A stretch of DNA of 5,304 nucleotides. It comes from Spirochaetia bacterium (GTDB lineage Bacteria > Spirochaetota > Spirochaetia > Treponematales > Treponemataceae). The notes under the pieces were generated by a model, which saw nothing but the letters and a program-made list of their open reading frames with translations, had not been told where the DNA came from and ran no database searches. Positions 1 to 5,281 of the stretch are shown here, one piece after another; the first letter of the stretch is position 1, and the number at the start of each line of letters is the position of its first letter. Location of the stretch: assembly GCA_900769325.1 (NCBI GenBank), contig CAAGGF010000055.1, forward strand, positions 1 through 5,304, given 5' to 3'. The position numbers and the translations under genes were made by a program.

Positions 1-592
1 ATCCTTTTGCAAAAGCGGCAAATCTACTCGCCTACTGCACAGGAATGCGTGCCGGAGAAATCGTTGCACTTCGTGATGTCGACATCGGGGAAAACTGCAT
101 TTTTCTTCAACTTTCATGGTCTTATTACGACGGTTTAAAATCTACGAAAAGCGGAAAATCAAGAATCGTCTACATTTACGAAAAAAATCTTCTGGAACTT
201 TTGAGGAAACTGTGCAAATCAAATCCTAAAAAAAAAATGAAAATTATGTGTTCTATTCGCCTACAAACCCAGAAATTCCAATGCGAACCGAAACACTTCT
301 TCGCGCCTTAAAAAATCAGCTTACCAGAATCGGCTTTCCGAAAGAACTTGCAAAAACTATTACATTCCACGCGTGGAGACATTACCACGACACTTATCTA
401 AATGGAAAAATCAGTCCTCGAATTCTTCAAAATCAATCAGGGCACTCAATCGAAATGATTGAAACTTTATACGCAAACCACGAAAAACCAACAGACCAAA
501 TTGAACTTTTTAACGCGCAGGAACAAATTTTTGGTCCAGTTCTTGAACCTTCAGTCAAAAATATGTTTAAGTCCATTCAAAATTCACTTTAA
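1..592 (+). pseudogene. Tyrosine recombinase/integrase, C-terminal part, frameshifted
   Basis: This is the catalytic domain of a phage/mobile-element type tyrosine recombinase, which would cut and rejoin DNA through a 3'-phosphotyrosine. The N-terminus lies outside the window; reading starts at base 3. The first part contains GMRAGE with catalytic Arg (codon 48-50) and a beta-hairpin TKSGKSR carrying the candidate Lys (147-149 or 156-158). After a one-base shift in the A run 228-237 the protein continues with the HAWRH box (His 368-370, Arg 377-379), GHS (His 443-445) and the nucleophile Tyr in ETLYANH (470-472). Both halves together give a complete R-K-H-R-H-Y set, so the break looks recent, or it is a sequencing error or programmed slippage. 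A GTG-started ORF at 248 is only the second half. It shows no resemblance that I can see to integron IntI. The exact element it belonged to is unknown. Confidence 0.85.
228..237 (+). other. A10 run at the recombinase frameshift
   Basis: Ten consecutive A follow the NP codons. Eleven A (or eight) would join the upstream frame to the downstream frame, giving K-K-K-N-E-N-Y. As written, the upstream frame runs on out of phase to a stop at about 311, and the downstream frame has a stop (TAA, 227-229) just before the run. The switch must therefore happen inside these ten bases. Loss of one A, -1 ribosomal slippage and polymerase slippage all fit. Confidence 0.8.
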
Positions 593-600
593 AACAAAAC

Positions 601-641
601 GAGGCTGCCTTAAAGACAGCCTCATAACCGAAACTTTTTTT
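601..641. terminator. Bidirectional rho-independent terminator between recombinase and metY
   Basis: The arms GAGGCTG (601-607) and CAGCCTC (617-623) form a perfect 7-bp stem, extended by two more pairs around a mismatch and a three-base loop. On the - strand the hairpin is followed at once by GTTTTGTTTT, a good terminator for metY, whose stop codon is at 640-642. On the + strand a run of seven T occurs 11 bases after the stem (635-641), a weaker signal for the recombinase. The two genes converge here with 47 bp between stop codons. Confidence 0.8.
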
Positions 642-1926
642 AGATTGCAGCAAATCCTTTTTCGAGATCTGCAATAATGTCTTCGTAGTGTTCAGTTCCG
701 ATTGAAAGACGAATTGTACTTTGTGTAATTCCCTGATCTAAAAGTTCTTCGTCTGTAAGCTGACTGTGAGTTGTAGTTGCCGGATGAATTACAAGCGATT
801 TTACATCTGCAACATTTGCAAGCAGGCTGAAGATTTCAAGATTATCGATAAACTTCCATGCAGCATCTTTTCCGCCTTTGATTTCGAATGTGAAAATAGA
901 TGCACCGCCGTTCGGGAAATATTTTTTATAAAGTTCGTGATCCGGATGATCTGGAAGCGATGGATGATTTACTTTCTGAACTTTTGGATGATTTACAAGA
1001 TATTCAACAACTTTTTTTGTATTTTCTACATGGCGGTCGAGCCTTAAAGAAAGAGTTTCTGTTCCCTGAAGAAGGAGGAAAGCGTTAAACGGACTTATAG
1101 AAGCACCCTGGTCGCGAAGAAGAATTGCCCTGATGTATGTAACGAACGCAGCAGGTCCTACAGCATCTTGAAAACTGATTCCGTGGTAACTTGGATTTGG
1201 TTCTGCAATCGGCTTGTATTTTCCGCTTTTTTTCCAGTCGAATTTGCCGCTGTCAACGATGATTCCGCCTAAAGTTGTTCCGTGTCCGCCGATGAATTTT
1301 GTTGCAGAATGAACTACGATATCTGCACCGTGTTCAATAGGACGAATGAGATAAGGAGTGCCGAATGTGTTGTCTACAACTACAGGAAGACCATGTTTGT
1401 GTGCAAGTTCTGAAAGCGCATCAAGATCAGGAATATCTGAATTAGGATTTCCTAAAGTTTCAAGATACAAAGCTTTCGTGTTTGGCTGAATTGCGTTTTC
1501 AACTTCTTTTAAATCGTGAGCATTTACAAATGTTGTTTCAACTCCGAACTGTTTTAATGTATGTGCAAGAAGATTGTAAGAACCGCCGTAAATAGTTTTT
1601 TGAGCAACGATATGATCGCCTTTTTGTGCAAGAGCTTCTATTGTATAAGTAATTGCAGCAGCCCCGGAAGCAACTGCAAGAGCAGCAACTCCACCTTCAA
1701 GAGCGGCAATTCGTTTTTCAAAAACATCCTGAGTTGAATTTGTTAAGCGACCGTAAATGTTTCCTGCATCTTGAAGACCGAATCTGTCTGCTGCGTGTTT
1801 TGAATTGTGGAAAACATAAGATGTTGTCTGATAAATTGGAACTGCACGAGAATCTGTAACTGGATCTGCCTGTTCCTGACCAACATGTAACTGTAATGTT
1901 TCAAAATGTAATTTATTATTTGCCAT
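640..1926 (-). CDS. metY: O-acetylhomoserine sulfhydrylase (aminocarboxypropyltransferase)
   Basis: This PLP enzyme of the Cys/Met-metabolism family makes homocysteine from O-acetyl-L-homoserine and sulfide in the cytoplasm (direct sulfhydrylation, methionine synthesis). The start at 1926 gives 428 residues, the usual family length; GGAGGT lies 4 nt upstream. An upstream in-frame ATG at 1950 would add eight residues and put this ribosome site inside the gene, so it is rejected. Visible features in 428-residue numbering: NIYGR (Tyr58, Arg60, phosphate contacts from the neighbouring subunit), the SGAAA loop near 88, Tyr113 stacking on PLP, Asp185 in VVDNTFGTP, Schiff-base Lys210 in SATKFIGGHG, and Arg406 in STIRLSIG for the substrate carboxylate. 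The stretch NVADVKSLVIHPATTTHSQL (371-390) is typical of MetY rather than MetB/MetC. The gene is complete and apparently monocistronic, with its own promoter and terminator. Confidence 0.95.
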   Translation of the reverse strand: MANNKLHFETLQLHVGQEQADPVTDSRAVPIYQTTSYVFHNSKHAADRFGLQDAGNIYGRLTNSTQDVFEKRIAALEGGVAALAVASGAAAITYTIEALAQKGDHIVAQKTIYGGSYNLLAHTLKQFGVETTFVNAHDLKEVENAIQPNTKALYLETLGNPNSDIPDLDALSELAHKHGLPVVVDNTFGTPYLIRPIEHGADIVVHSATKFIGGHGTTLGGIIVDSGKFDWKKSGKYKPIAEPNPSYHGISFQDAVGPAAFVTYIRAILLRDQGASISPFNAFLLLQGTETLSLRLDRHVENTKKVVEYLVNHPKVQKVNHPSLPDHPDHELYKKYFPNGGASIFTFEIKGGKDAAWKFIDNLEIFSLLANVADVKSLVIHPATTTHSQLTDEELLDQGITQSTIRLSIGTEHYEDIIADLEKGFAAI

Positions 1927-1930
1927 ACTA

Positions 1931-1936
1931 ACCTCC
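1931..1936 (-). promoter_or_regulatory. Ribosome binding site GGAGGT of metY
   Basis: GGAGGT on the - strand ends 4 nt before the ATG at 1926-1924. It decides the start in favour of 1926 over the in-frame ATG at 1950. Confidence 0.85.
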
Positions 1937-1989
1937 GTAAAAGCCTTCAAGAAAAACCTTTGAATCGACTTTTTATTTTGTATGACTAA

Positions 1990-2018
1990 TTTATACAGTT
2001 TATTTCCTACCTAGTCAA
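1990..2018 (-). promoter_or_regulatory. metY promoter (sigma70-type)
   Basis: On the - strand TTGACT (2018-2013) and TATAAA (1995-1990) are separated by exactly 17 nt, close to the housekeeping consensus. The predicted start near 1983 leaves a leader of about 57 nt, too short for a SAM or other methionine-type riboswitch, so control is more likely at the operator-like repeat overlapping the -35 box. Confidence 0.75.
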
Positions 2019-2024
2019 TAGGTA
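2008..2024. promoter_or_regulatory. Inverted repeat over the metY -35 box, probable operator
   Basis: TACCTA-GTCAA-TAGGTA is a perfect 6-bp inverted repeat with a 5-bp spacer, and the -35 hexamer (2013-2018) lies within it. A dimeric repressor bound here would block RNA polymerase. The regulator is unknown; Rrf2-type regulators of sulfur metabolism such as CymR are only a guess. The site is also 10 bp from the 3' end of the small membrane-protein gene. Confidence 0.5.
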
Positions 2025-2033
2025 ATAAAAATA

Positions 2034-2216
2034 TTATTCATTTTTTTTCTTTTTTTTGAAAACCATAATAATATAAAGTACACAGCAGAAAAGATTTAAT
2101 ACTGCAAGAACGAAAAAAAGAATTTTCTTCCATAAATCAATATTTATGACAGCGTTTACAACATTTAAAACCGTTGTCACGATTAAAAGAATGATTAAAG
2201 CAATTTCAATTTTCAT
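2034..2216 (-). CDS. Small membrane protein with two helices, unknown function
   Basis: This 60-residue protein is not recognised as a named family. It has two hydrophobic stretches, about residues 4-22 and 33-53, joined by a short polar link (NIDLWKK), and ends in a strongly basic tail KKKKKNE. By the positive-inside rule both ends are likely cytoplasmic. The ATG at 2216 is preceded by a GGGGGAA ribosome site 4 nt away, and a good promoter lies further upstream at 2269-2297, which supports it being a real gene. It is transcribed alone: the ATPase gene upstream is 143 bp away and metY downstream has its own promoter. No clear terminator follows it, so some transcription could run into metY. 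Confidence 0.65.
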   Translation of the reverse strand: MKIEIALIILLIVTTVLNVVNAVINIDLWKKILFFVLAVLNLFCCVLYIIMVFKKKKKNE

Positions 2217-2268
2217 AAAATTCCCCCAATAAAAGTCGCATTAGCATCAGCGGATGATTTTTTAAGAT

Positions 2269-2297
2269 ATTATAACATAATTCATTCAAGGTGTCAT
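2269..2297 (-). promoter_or_regulatory. Promoter of the 60-residue membrane protein
   Basis: On the - strand ATGACA (2297-2292), a 17-nt spacer and a perfect TATAAT (2274-2269) are seen. The predicted leader is about 45 nt. An 8-bp direct repeat ATTCAAGG (2284-2291 and 2301-2308, 17 bp apart) flanks the -35 region and could be a regulator site, but this is weak. Confidence 0.65.
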
Positions 2298-2359
2298 AAT
2301 ATTCAAGGGGGTGAAAAAGATTTTCAAAGTCAATGTAAAAAAATCGATTTATAAAGAAA

Positions 2360-3781
2360 TCAGTTTATAAGGTCATCCAATGTAACAACTTTATACGATG
2401 CGTCATCTTTTATTTTTTCTTTAACTCCAGAAGTTATTCCGTTTTTAGAAAAAATCATAAAACTTTTCTTTGAGCGGTTTATACACAGAGCAGAATCTTG
2501 CAAATCTTTAAGTTCTTTTTCATTAAACTTTTCATTGGTGTATTTGCATTCACAAAAAAGAGCGTTTTCATCATCAAGTGCAAGAATATCAATTTCTTCC
2601 TGCTTTTTTAGTACAGGGTTATTTCCCCACCAGCGGCCAAGAAACTCTGCAAAAAAATGCATTTTGCCATTATAAAAAAGTTTTCTTAAATACGATTCAC
2701 ATATCGCTTCAAACCGGAAGCCGATGAAGGAATTGAGTCGTTCATCCGTAATTTCACGTTCAAAGTATAAATCAGGAGAAATCAAGCCGTTAAGCATATT
2801 CTGTTTCTTAAAAATGAACATAAAATAAAAAGCAAAATAATTATCACTAATTGAATACAGAGTATTCCGAGAACCGGCTTTTTCACCGCAAGGAACTTCT
2901 TTCTTTATAAAACCAAGGTTACAAAGCACATTCATATACTTTGCAATTTTTGCACTGTCATCATCAACTTTATCTTTTATTGTATTAAATGTTGAAGCAC
3001 CTGCATTTATGGCAAGCATTATGTTTTTATAAAAATAAGTTTCTTTCAGTTCCATTCTGAGTAAAGTTTCAATCTCATTGAACAGAACGCCTGTTGGAGA
3101 AAGACAATTCTTTATGATATTTTCTTTAACTGAAAGATTATCATCAAACAGTTTCAGATATAACGGAATACCACCAAGAATTGAATAAGCCTTTATAAAA
3201 TCTTCATTGCTGTAATTCGGAAAAAATTCTCTGGCTTCTTTATAGTCAAACGGCAACAGTTTTAAATCAGCAGTCTTACGCCCATAAAGAGGTTTTGAAG
3301 AATTGTCAATAATTTCCTCTATTACAGAAACTTCTGAACCGCAAAGAATCAGAAAAATATTTTTATTTTTCAAAATTCTGTCTATTGCATTCTGAAGAAC
3401 TGAATCATATGCCGGATTTGAATTATAGAGATAAGTAAATTCATCAATAATTATAACCAGCCTTTCCTTTATATTAAAATCCTTAAAAAATGAATATACA
3501 TCGCTCCATTTTTCAAATGAATCTACAAAGTCACTTGTATTCAAAACGCACTTCATTTCTTCACAAAAAGCCTGCACATTCATTTTTTCAGAAGATTTAT
3601 CACCTGTGAAGAAAATCGTATTTTTCTGATGCAGTTTTGCAAAATGTCCCAAAAGGTACGACTTTCCAACCCTGCGGCGGCCATGCATTATCAGCATTTC
3701 AAACTTGTTGGAATTATAAAGAGAATCAAGCAAAGAAAGTTCTTTTTTTCTGCCTATGAAGATTTCGCTTTTCGAATTCAC
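2360..3781 (-). CDS. ATPase_2 (archaeal-type AAA/STAND-like) with C-terminal DUF234 nuclease-like domain
   Basis: This 473-residue P-loop ATPase belongs to the group widespread in archaea and in some anaerobic bacteria. Order of parts: FIGRKKEL start motif (8-15); Walker A HGRRRVGKS (33-41, Lys40, Ser41); Walker B LVIIIDEF (108-115, Asp113, Glu114); sensor-like ILCGSE (145-150); YGR (166-168); GGIPLYL (203-209); a helical/winged-helix stretch about 240-310; then a DUF234-type PD-(D/E)XK fold with Glu358 in FRFEAICE, Asp398 in EEIDIL and ECK (Glu411, Lys413). All expected nuclease residues are present. The start is GTG at 3781, with GGAG 6 nt upstream. The gene is intact, stands alone and has its own promoter. 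The biological role of this family is not settled; defence or mobile-element functions are inferences. The usual length is kept and no truncation is visible. Confidence 0.88.
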   Translation of the reverse strand: MNSKSEIFIGRKKELSLLDSLYNSNKFEMLIMHGRRRVGKSYLLGHFAKLHQKNTIFFTGDKSSEKMNVQAFCEEMKCVLNTSDFVDSFEKWSDVYSFFKDFNIKERLVIIIDEFTYLYNSNPAYDSVLQNAIDRILKNKNIFLILCGSEVSVIEEIIDNSSKPLYGRKTADLKLLPFDYKEAREFFPNYSNEDFIKAYSILGGIPLYLKLFDDNLSVKENIIKNCLSPTGVLFNEIETLLRMELKETYFYKNIMLAINAGASTFNTIKDKVDDDSAKIAKYMNVLCNLGFIKKEVPCGEKAGSRNTLYSISDNYFAFYFMFIFKKQNMLNGLISPDLYFEREITDERLNSFIGFRFEAICESYLRKLFYNGKMHFFAEFLGRWWGNNPVLKKQEEIDILALDDENALFCECKYTNEKFNEKELKDLQDSALCINRSKKSFMIFSKNGITSGVKEKIKDDASYKVVTLDDLIN

Positions 3782-3816
3782 AATTTACTCCAAAGTTACT
3801 TACTCTAAAGTAAATT
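3782..3816. promoter_or_regulatory. Inverted repeats at the ATPase transcription start, probable operator
   Basis: AATTTACT (3782-3789) and AGTAAATT (3809-3816) are perfect 8-bp inverted arms 19 bp apart, with additional TTACT elements between them. They cover the predicted start of transcription (about 3807) and the edge of the -10 box, a position suited to repression. AT-rich chance pairing cannot be excluded. Confidence 0.4.
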
Positions 3817-3842
3817 ATAATTTATCCTTAAAAAGAAATCAA
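3814..3842 (-). promoter_or_regulatory. Promoter of the ATPase/DUF234 gene
   Basis: On the - strand TTGATT (3842-3837), a 17-nt spacer and a perfect TATAAT (3819-3814) lie upstream of the GTG start. The leader is about 26 nt. The promoter overlaps the last codons of the decayed lipoprotein gene. Confidence 0.72.
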
Positions 3843-4198
3843 CTTTTCCTTCCTGGCATTCCACTTGTTTAACGCAATTAATAAATTTTTATATATAAGT
3901 TTTTCAAGTATTTCAGATTTCTCATAATTACAGATTTTACATTTATATTTTATAATGCCTTCATCTTCTAGAGAGGCTTCTTTTTAAATAATCCCGTCGT
4001 TCCAAGAATGTTCTCCTTTTCCAGAAACTACATCATGACCACAAGTAGAATTATGCCAATGATGACTTTCATTATATGACCAATCAGATGAGTATGTATA
4101 TGAACTTGACTGTTATTTTCAGGTGATCCAACTGAACAAGAAATAAGCAAAAATACAAGATTTAAAAATAGAATAGAACTTTTTATGGTTTTAAACAT
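3828..4198 (-). pseudogene. Decayed lipoprotein with HWH/TCGH/CxxC module
   Basis: The ATG at 4198 (GAGGA 8 nt upstream) opens a type II signal peptide: MFKTIKSS, a hydrophobic core LFLNLVFLL, and lipobox LISC with the lipidated Cys. After about SPENNSQ the frame breaks (near 4105-4118). The other frame then reads SSYTYSSDWSYNESHHWH, then TCGHDVVSGKGEHSW and NDGII, an in-frame TAA (3984-3986), then KEASLEDEGIIKYKCKIC with NYEKSE, and ends at TAA 3828-3830. This is the module of Treponema-type surface lipoproteins, where a T/L-K-E-x-T-E-x-E-G-x-K-x-Y-x-C-x-x-C pattern follows. The repaired protein would be about 123 residues, with one copy of the module, possibly metal binding through His and Cys. 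One missing base plus one stop codon inactivate it. The similarity on both sides of each lesion makes a pseudogene much more likely than two genes. Confidence 0.8.
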
Positions 4199-4230
4199 AT
4201 TTATCTTCCTCTTTCTTTTATGCCATTTAT

Positions 4231-4281
4231 ATTGTTAGTGGATTTTTACAAGCGCCCCAATGCGGGCGTCCACATAACAAT
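4231..4281. repeat. Long imperfect palindrome with GC-rich inner hairpin next to attC
   Basis: ATTGTTAGTGGA (4231-4242) pairs with TCCAC-A-TAACAAT (4269-4281): twelve pairs with one bulged A. Inside it CGCCC (4253-4257) pairs with GGGCG (4264-4268). The right arm contains the attC recombination half-site (4272-4278), so this hairpin and the attC hairpin are mutually exclusive. It could be a remnant of neighbouring cassette DNA, a regulatory structure, or a transcription-stopping hairpin for vapBC; no good U-tract follows on the - strand. Confidence 0.6.
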
Positions 4282-4336
4282 TGCTTAAACGGTGGCGCGG
4301 CTTGACCGGTTTGTCGGCTTTGAAGCTTTGTTAGGT
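4272..4336 (-). other. attC: Integron attC recombination site (59-base element)
   Basis: This 65-bp site is read on the - strand. It opens with R'' ACCTAAC, a perfect RYYYAAC, and ends with R' GTTATGT, one mismatch from GTTRRRY. TAACAA pairs with TTGTTA to make the R stem. An unpaired spacer (A against AA, - strand; 4327 and 4281-4282) follows. The L stem is GCTT-AAA with one extra base (C on the - strand, G at 4322 on the +). A 29-nt variable terminal part (4290-4318) closes the hairpin. Paired R box, unpaired central spacer and L box with an extrahelical base are the known hallmarks of attC, and the extra base in the left half sets the orientation. The exchange point is between 4278 and 4277. 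The site starts 11 nt after the vapC stop, the usual cassette arrangement. Confidence 0.85.
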
Positions 4337-4347
4337 TGTATTTTTAT

Positions 4348-4722
4348 TTACCAGATTGTTTTCACATTGTATTGTGGAATTTTTGAGTCAGTCGTTACAA
4401 TTATTAAATTGTTTTCAATTGCCTGTGCAATTAATAATCTATCAAAAGGATCTTTATGAATATCTGGCAAAGTTTTTATTACTTCAGTATCAAATTCTGT
4501 TGGTGGTAGGTAAATAAATTCTTCATCTTCGAGAACTGTTTTTAATTTTGGAATATCGATATCAAACTGTAAAGTACCTTTTGCTTGTTTGATTGCAATT
4601 TCCCATAAAGATACAAAACTGAAAAAACATCTTTTTGTTTCCATGATATTTTTTGCAGTTGAAGAGAGTTCGTTACTGCCTGAGACATACCAAATTATTG
4701 CATGGGTATCCAATAAATACAT
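4348..4722 (-). CDS. vapC: PIN-domain ribonuclease toxin, VapC family
   Basis: This 124-residue PIN-domain toxin is expected to be a magnesium-dependent endoribonuclease that blocks translation when free of its antitoxin; its RNA target is not predictable. The acidic active-site residues are all visible: Asp5 in LLDTHAIIW, Glu41 in SLWEIAIK, Asp91 and Asp94 in HKDPFDRLLIAQA, and Asp112 in TTDSK. The SLWEIAIK, DPFDRLLIAQA and C-terminal YNVKTIW patterns fit the COG3744-like subgroup. The length is normal and the gene is intact. Its ATG overlaps the vapB stop by one base (TAATG), with GGAG 8 nt upstream inside vapB, so translation is coupled. The attC follows 11 nt after the stop. Confidence 0.92.
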   Translation of the reverse strand: MYLLDTHAIIWYVSGSNELSSTAKNIMETKRCFFSFVSLWEIAIKQAKGTLQFDIDIPKLKTVLEDEEFIYLPPTEFDTEVIKTLPDIHKDPFDRLLIAQAIENNLIIVTTDSKIPQYNVKTIW

Positions 4723-4943
4723 TACATATACTCCGCAAATTCTTCGAGAGGTTCGTCAAAGTCTGGAGAAATTTTACAAGGTATATCTTTTAAACAACCG
4801 AATCCTTTTTTCTTGGAAAAAGTATGATTTTGTTTTTCAGGTGTTGTAAATTTATAAAAGATATAATCTATATAAGTTGCAATTTCATCAATTGCGGCCT
4901 GAGGGAGAGTCTTTAATTTATTTTCAAGAGCAGAATATTCCAT
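4722..4943 (-). CDS. vapB: Antitoxin of the VapBC pair, DUF2281-like
   Basis: This 73-residue partner of the PIN toxin is expected to bind and inhibit VapC and to repress its own promoter. The N-terminal half has the pattern ALENKLKTLPQAAIDEIATY followed by IDYIFYKF, similar to the helical part of DUF2281 antitoxins. The C-terminal half has KKGFGCLKD and DFDEPLEEFAEYM, the toxin-binding tail also typical of that family. The ATG at 4943 is preceded by GGAGGT 5 nt away. The stop codon overlaps the vapC start, and the antitoxin comes first, as usual. The family assignment comes from recall of the motif only; the toxin-antitoxin role is strongly supported by the arrangement. Confidence 0.88.
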   Translation of the reverse strand: MEYSALENKLKTLPQAAIDEIATYIDYIFYKFTTPEKQNHTFSKKKGFGCLKDIPCKISPDFDEPLEEFAEYM

Positions 4944-4960
4944 ACAATACCTCCGTGTCT

Positions 4961-4977
4961 ATAAAAGTTGTTTTTAT
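4961..4977. promoter_or_regulatory. Inverted repeat at the vapBC start, probable autoregulatory operator
   Basis: ATAAAA-GTTGT-TTTTAT is a perfect 6-5-6 inverted repeat that overlaps the end of the -10 box and the predicted start of transcription (about 4969). VapBC complexes commonly repress their own promoter through such palindromes, so this is the natural candidate site. It is AT-rich, so chance is possible. Confidence 0.5.
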
Positions 4978-4984
4978 TATAACA
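4976..4984 (-). promoter_or_regulatory. vapBC promoter, extended -10
   Basis: On the - strand TG-T-TATAAT is a perfect -10 box with the extended TGn element, about 33 nt upstream of the vapB start. No good -35 box is seen at 16-18 nt, which fits an extended -10 promoter. A cassette with its own promoter is expected for toxin-antitoxin genes. Confidence 0.6.
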
Positions 4985-5004
4985 TATATATTCAATTTTT
5001 CTAC

Positions 5005-5035
5005 TGTTAAATAAATAAGGCGGGCTTGACCCGCC
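5005..5035 (-). terminator. Terminator of the 62-residue membrane protein gene
   Basis: GGCGGG (5019-5024) and CCCGCC (5030-5035) form a perfect 6-bp GC stem with a five-base loop. On the - strand it is followed by TTATTTATTT. It lies about 58 nt after the stop codon at 5093 and separates that gene from the vapBC promoter. It shares nine bases (GGCTTGACC) with the variable part of attC, but no R boxes, so it is not taken as an attC. Confidence 0.75.
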
Positions 5036-5092
5036 GTTGGAAGCACTACAAAGAATTTACTTATGTATGAACTTCAAAATATTTTTATATTT

Positions 5093-5281
5093 TTATCCCA
5101 ATAAATACATAACAATAAGAAAACCTCCAGCTACCATAAAAAACCAACTTAAGATTCCGACTATTTTATTCAAAGCAGTCCATCCCATTGCTTTTGCGGT
5201 TGAATCAGTTATATGAGTAACTGATGAAAAAAGTTTACCTAAAATTCCAAGTATTAATAAAATAATACCGACTATTAACAT
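5093..5281 (-). CDS. Small membrane protein with two helices, unknown function
   Basis: This 62-residue protein is not recognised as a named family. It starts at an ATG preceded 8 nt upstream by a strong AAGGAGG (5290-5296). Two hydrophobic segments, about residues 2-18 (LIVGIILLILGILGKLF) and 40-60 (IVGILSWFFMVAGGFLIVMYL), flank a polar, Thr/Ser-rich loop (SSVTHITDSTAKAMGW) that probably faces outside or forms a turn. The gene has a terminator downstream at 5019-5035; its promoter lies outside the window. It resembles the 60-residue protein at 2034-2216 only in general build, not in sequence. Confidence 0.7.
   Translation of the reverse strand: MLIVGIILLILGILGKLFSSVTHITDSTAKAMGWTALNKIVGILSWFFMVAGGFLIVMYLLG

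Larger units (their letters stand above)
4278..4984 (-). mobile_element. Integron gene cassette carrying vapBC (left border sure, right border minimal)
   Basis: The cassette reads leftward: promoter, vapB, vapC, attC. The attC exchange point at 4278/4277 gives one border. The other border is not resolved: no second complete attC or attI was found between vapB and the 62-residue gene, so the right limit given is only the promoter edge. No intI gene is present in the window, so this may be part of an array that continues elsewhere or a lone cassette. Confidence 0.6.

Noticed and set aside
248..592. Separate gene starting with GTG at 248
   Set aside because: Its content is the second half of the recombinase catalytic domain; it is explained by the frameshift at 228-237.
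1..592. Integron integrase IntI as source of the attC
   Set aside because: The visible catalytic domain lacks the patterns I expect of IntI and looks like a general mobile-element recombinase.
766..1859. Several + strand reading frames inside metY
   Set aside because: They are antisense shadows of metY with no ribosome sites or family features.
1927..1950. Upstream in-frame ATG of metY adding eight residues
   Set aside because: The strong GGAGGT at 1931-1936 fits the ATG at 1926, and the 428-residue form matches the family start and length.
1927..1989. Riboswitch or T-box in the metY leader
   Set aside because: The leader is only about 57 nt from the predicted start and shows no stable conserved fold.
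2284..2308. Direct repeat ATTCAAGG, 17 bp apart, as an operator
   Set aside because: Only two 8-bp copies in AT-rich DNA; noted in the promoter entry but not called as a separate feature.
2312..2350. Terminator of the ATPase gene (TGAAAA-AGA-TTTTCA and AAATCGATTT palindromes)
   Set aside because: Both are short AT-rich palindromes expected by chance in this composition; the stems are weak, so no terminator is called.
5005..5040. Second attC site right of vapB
   Set aside because: The GC hairpin shares GGCTTGACC with attC and GTTAAAT/TTCCAAC lie nearby, but no matching R and L boxes pair around it; it works better as a terminator.
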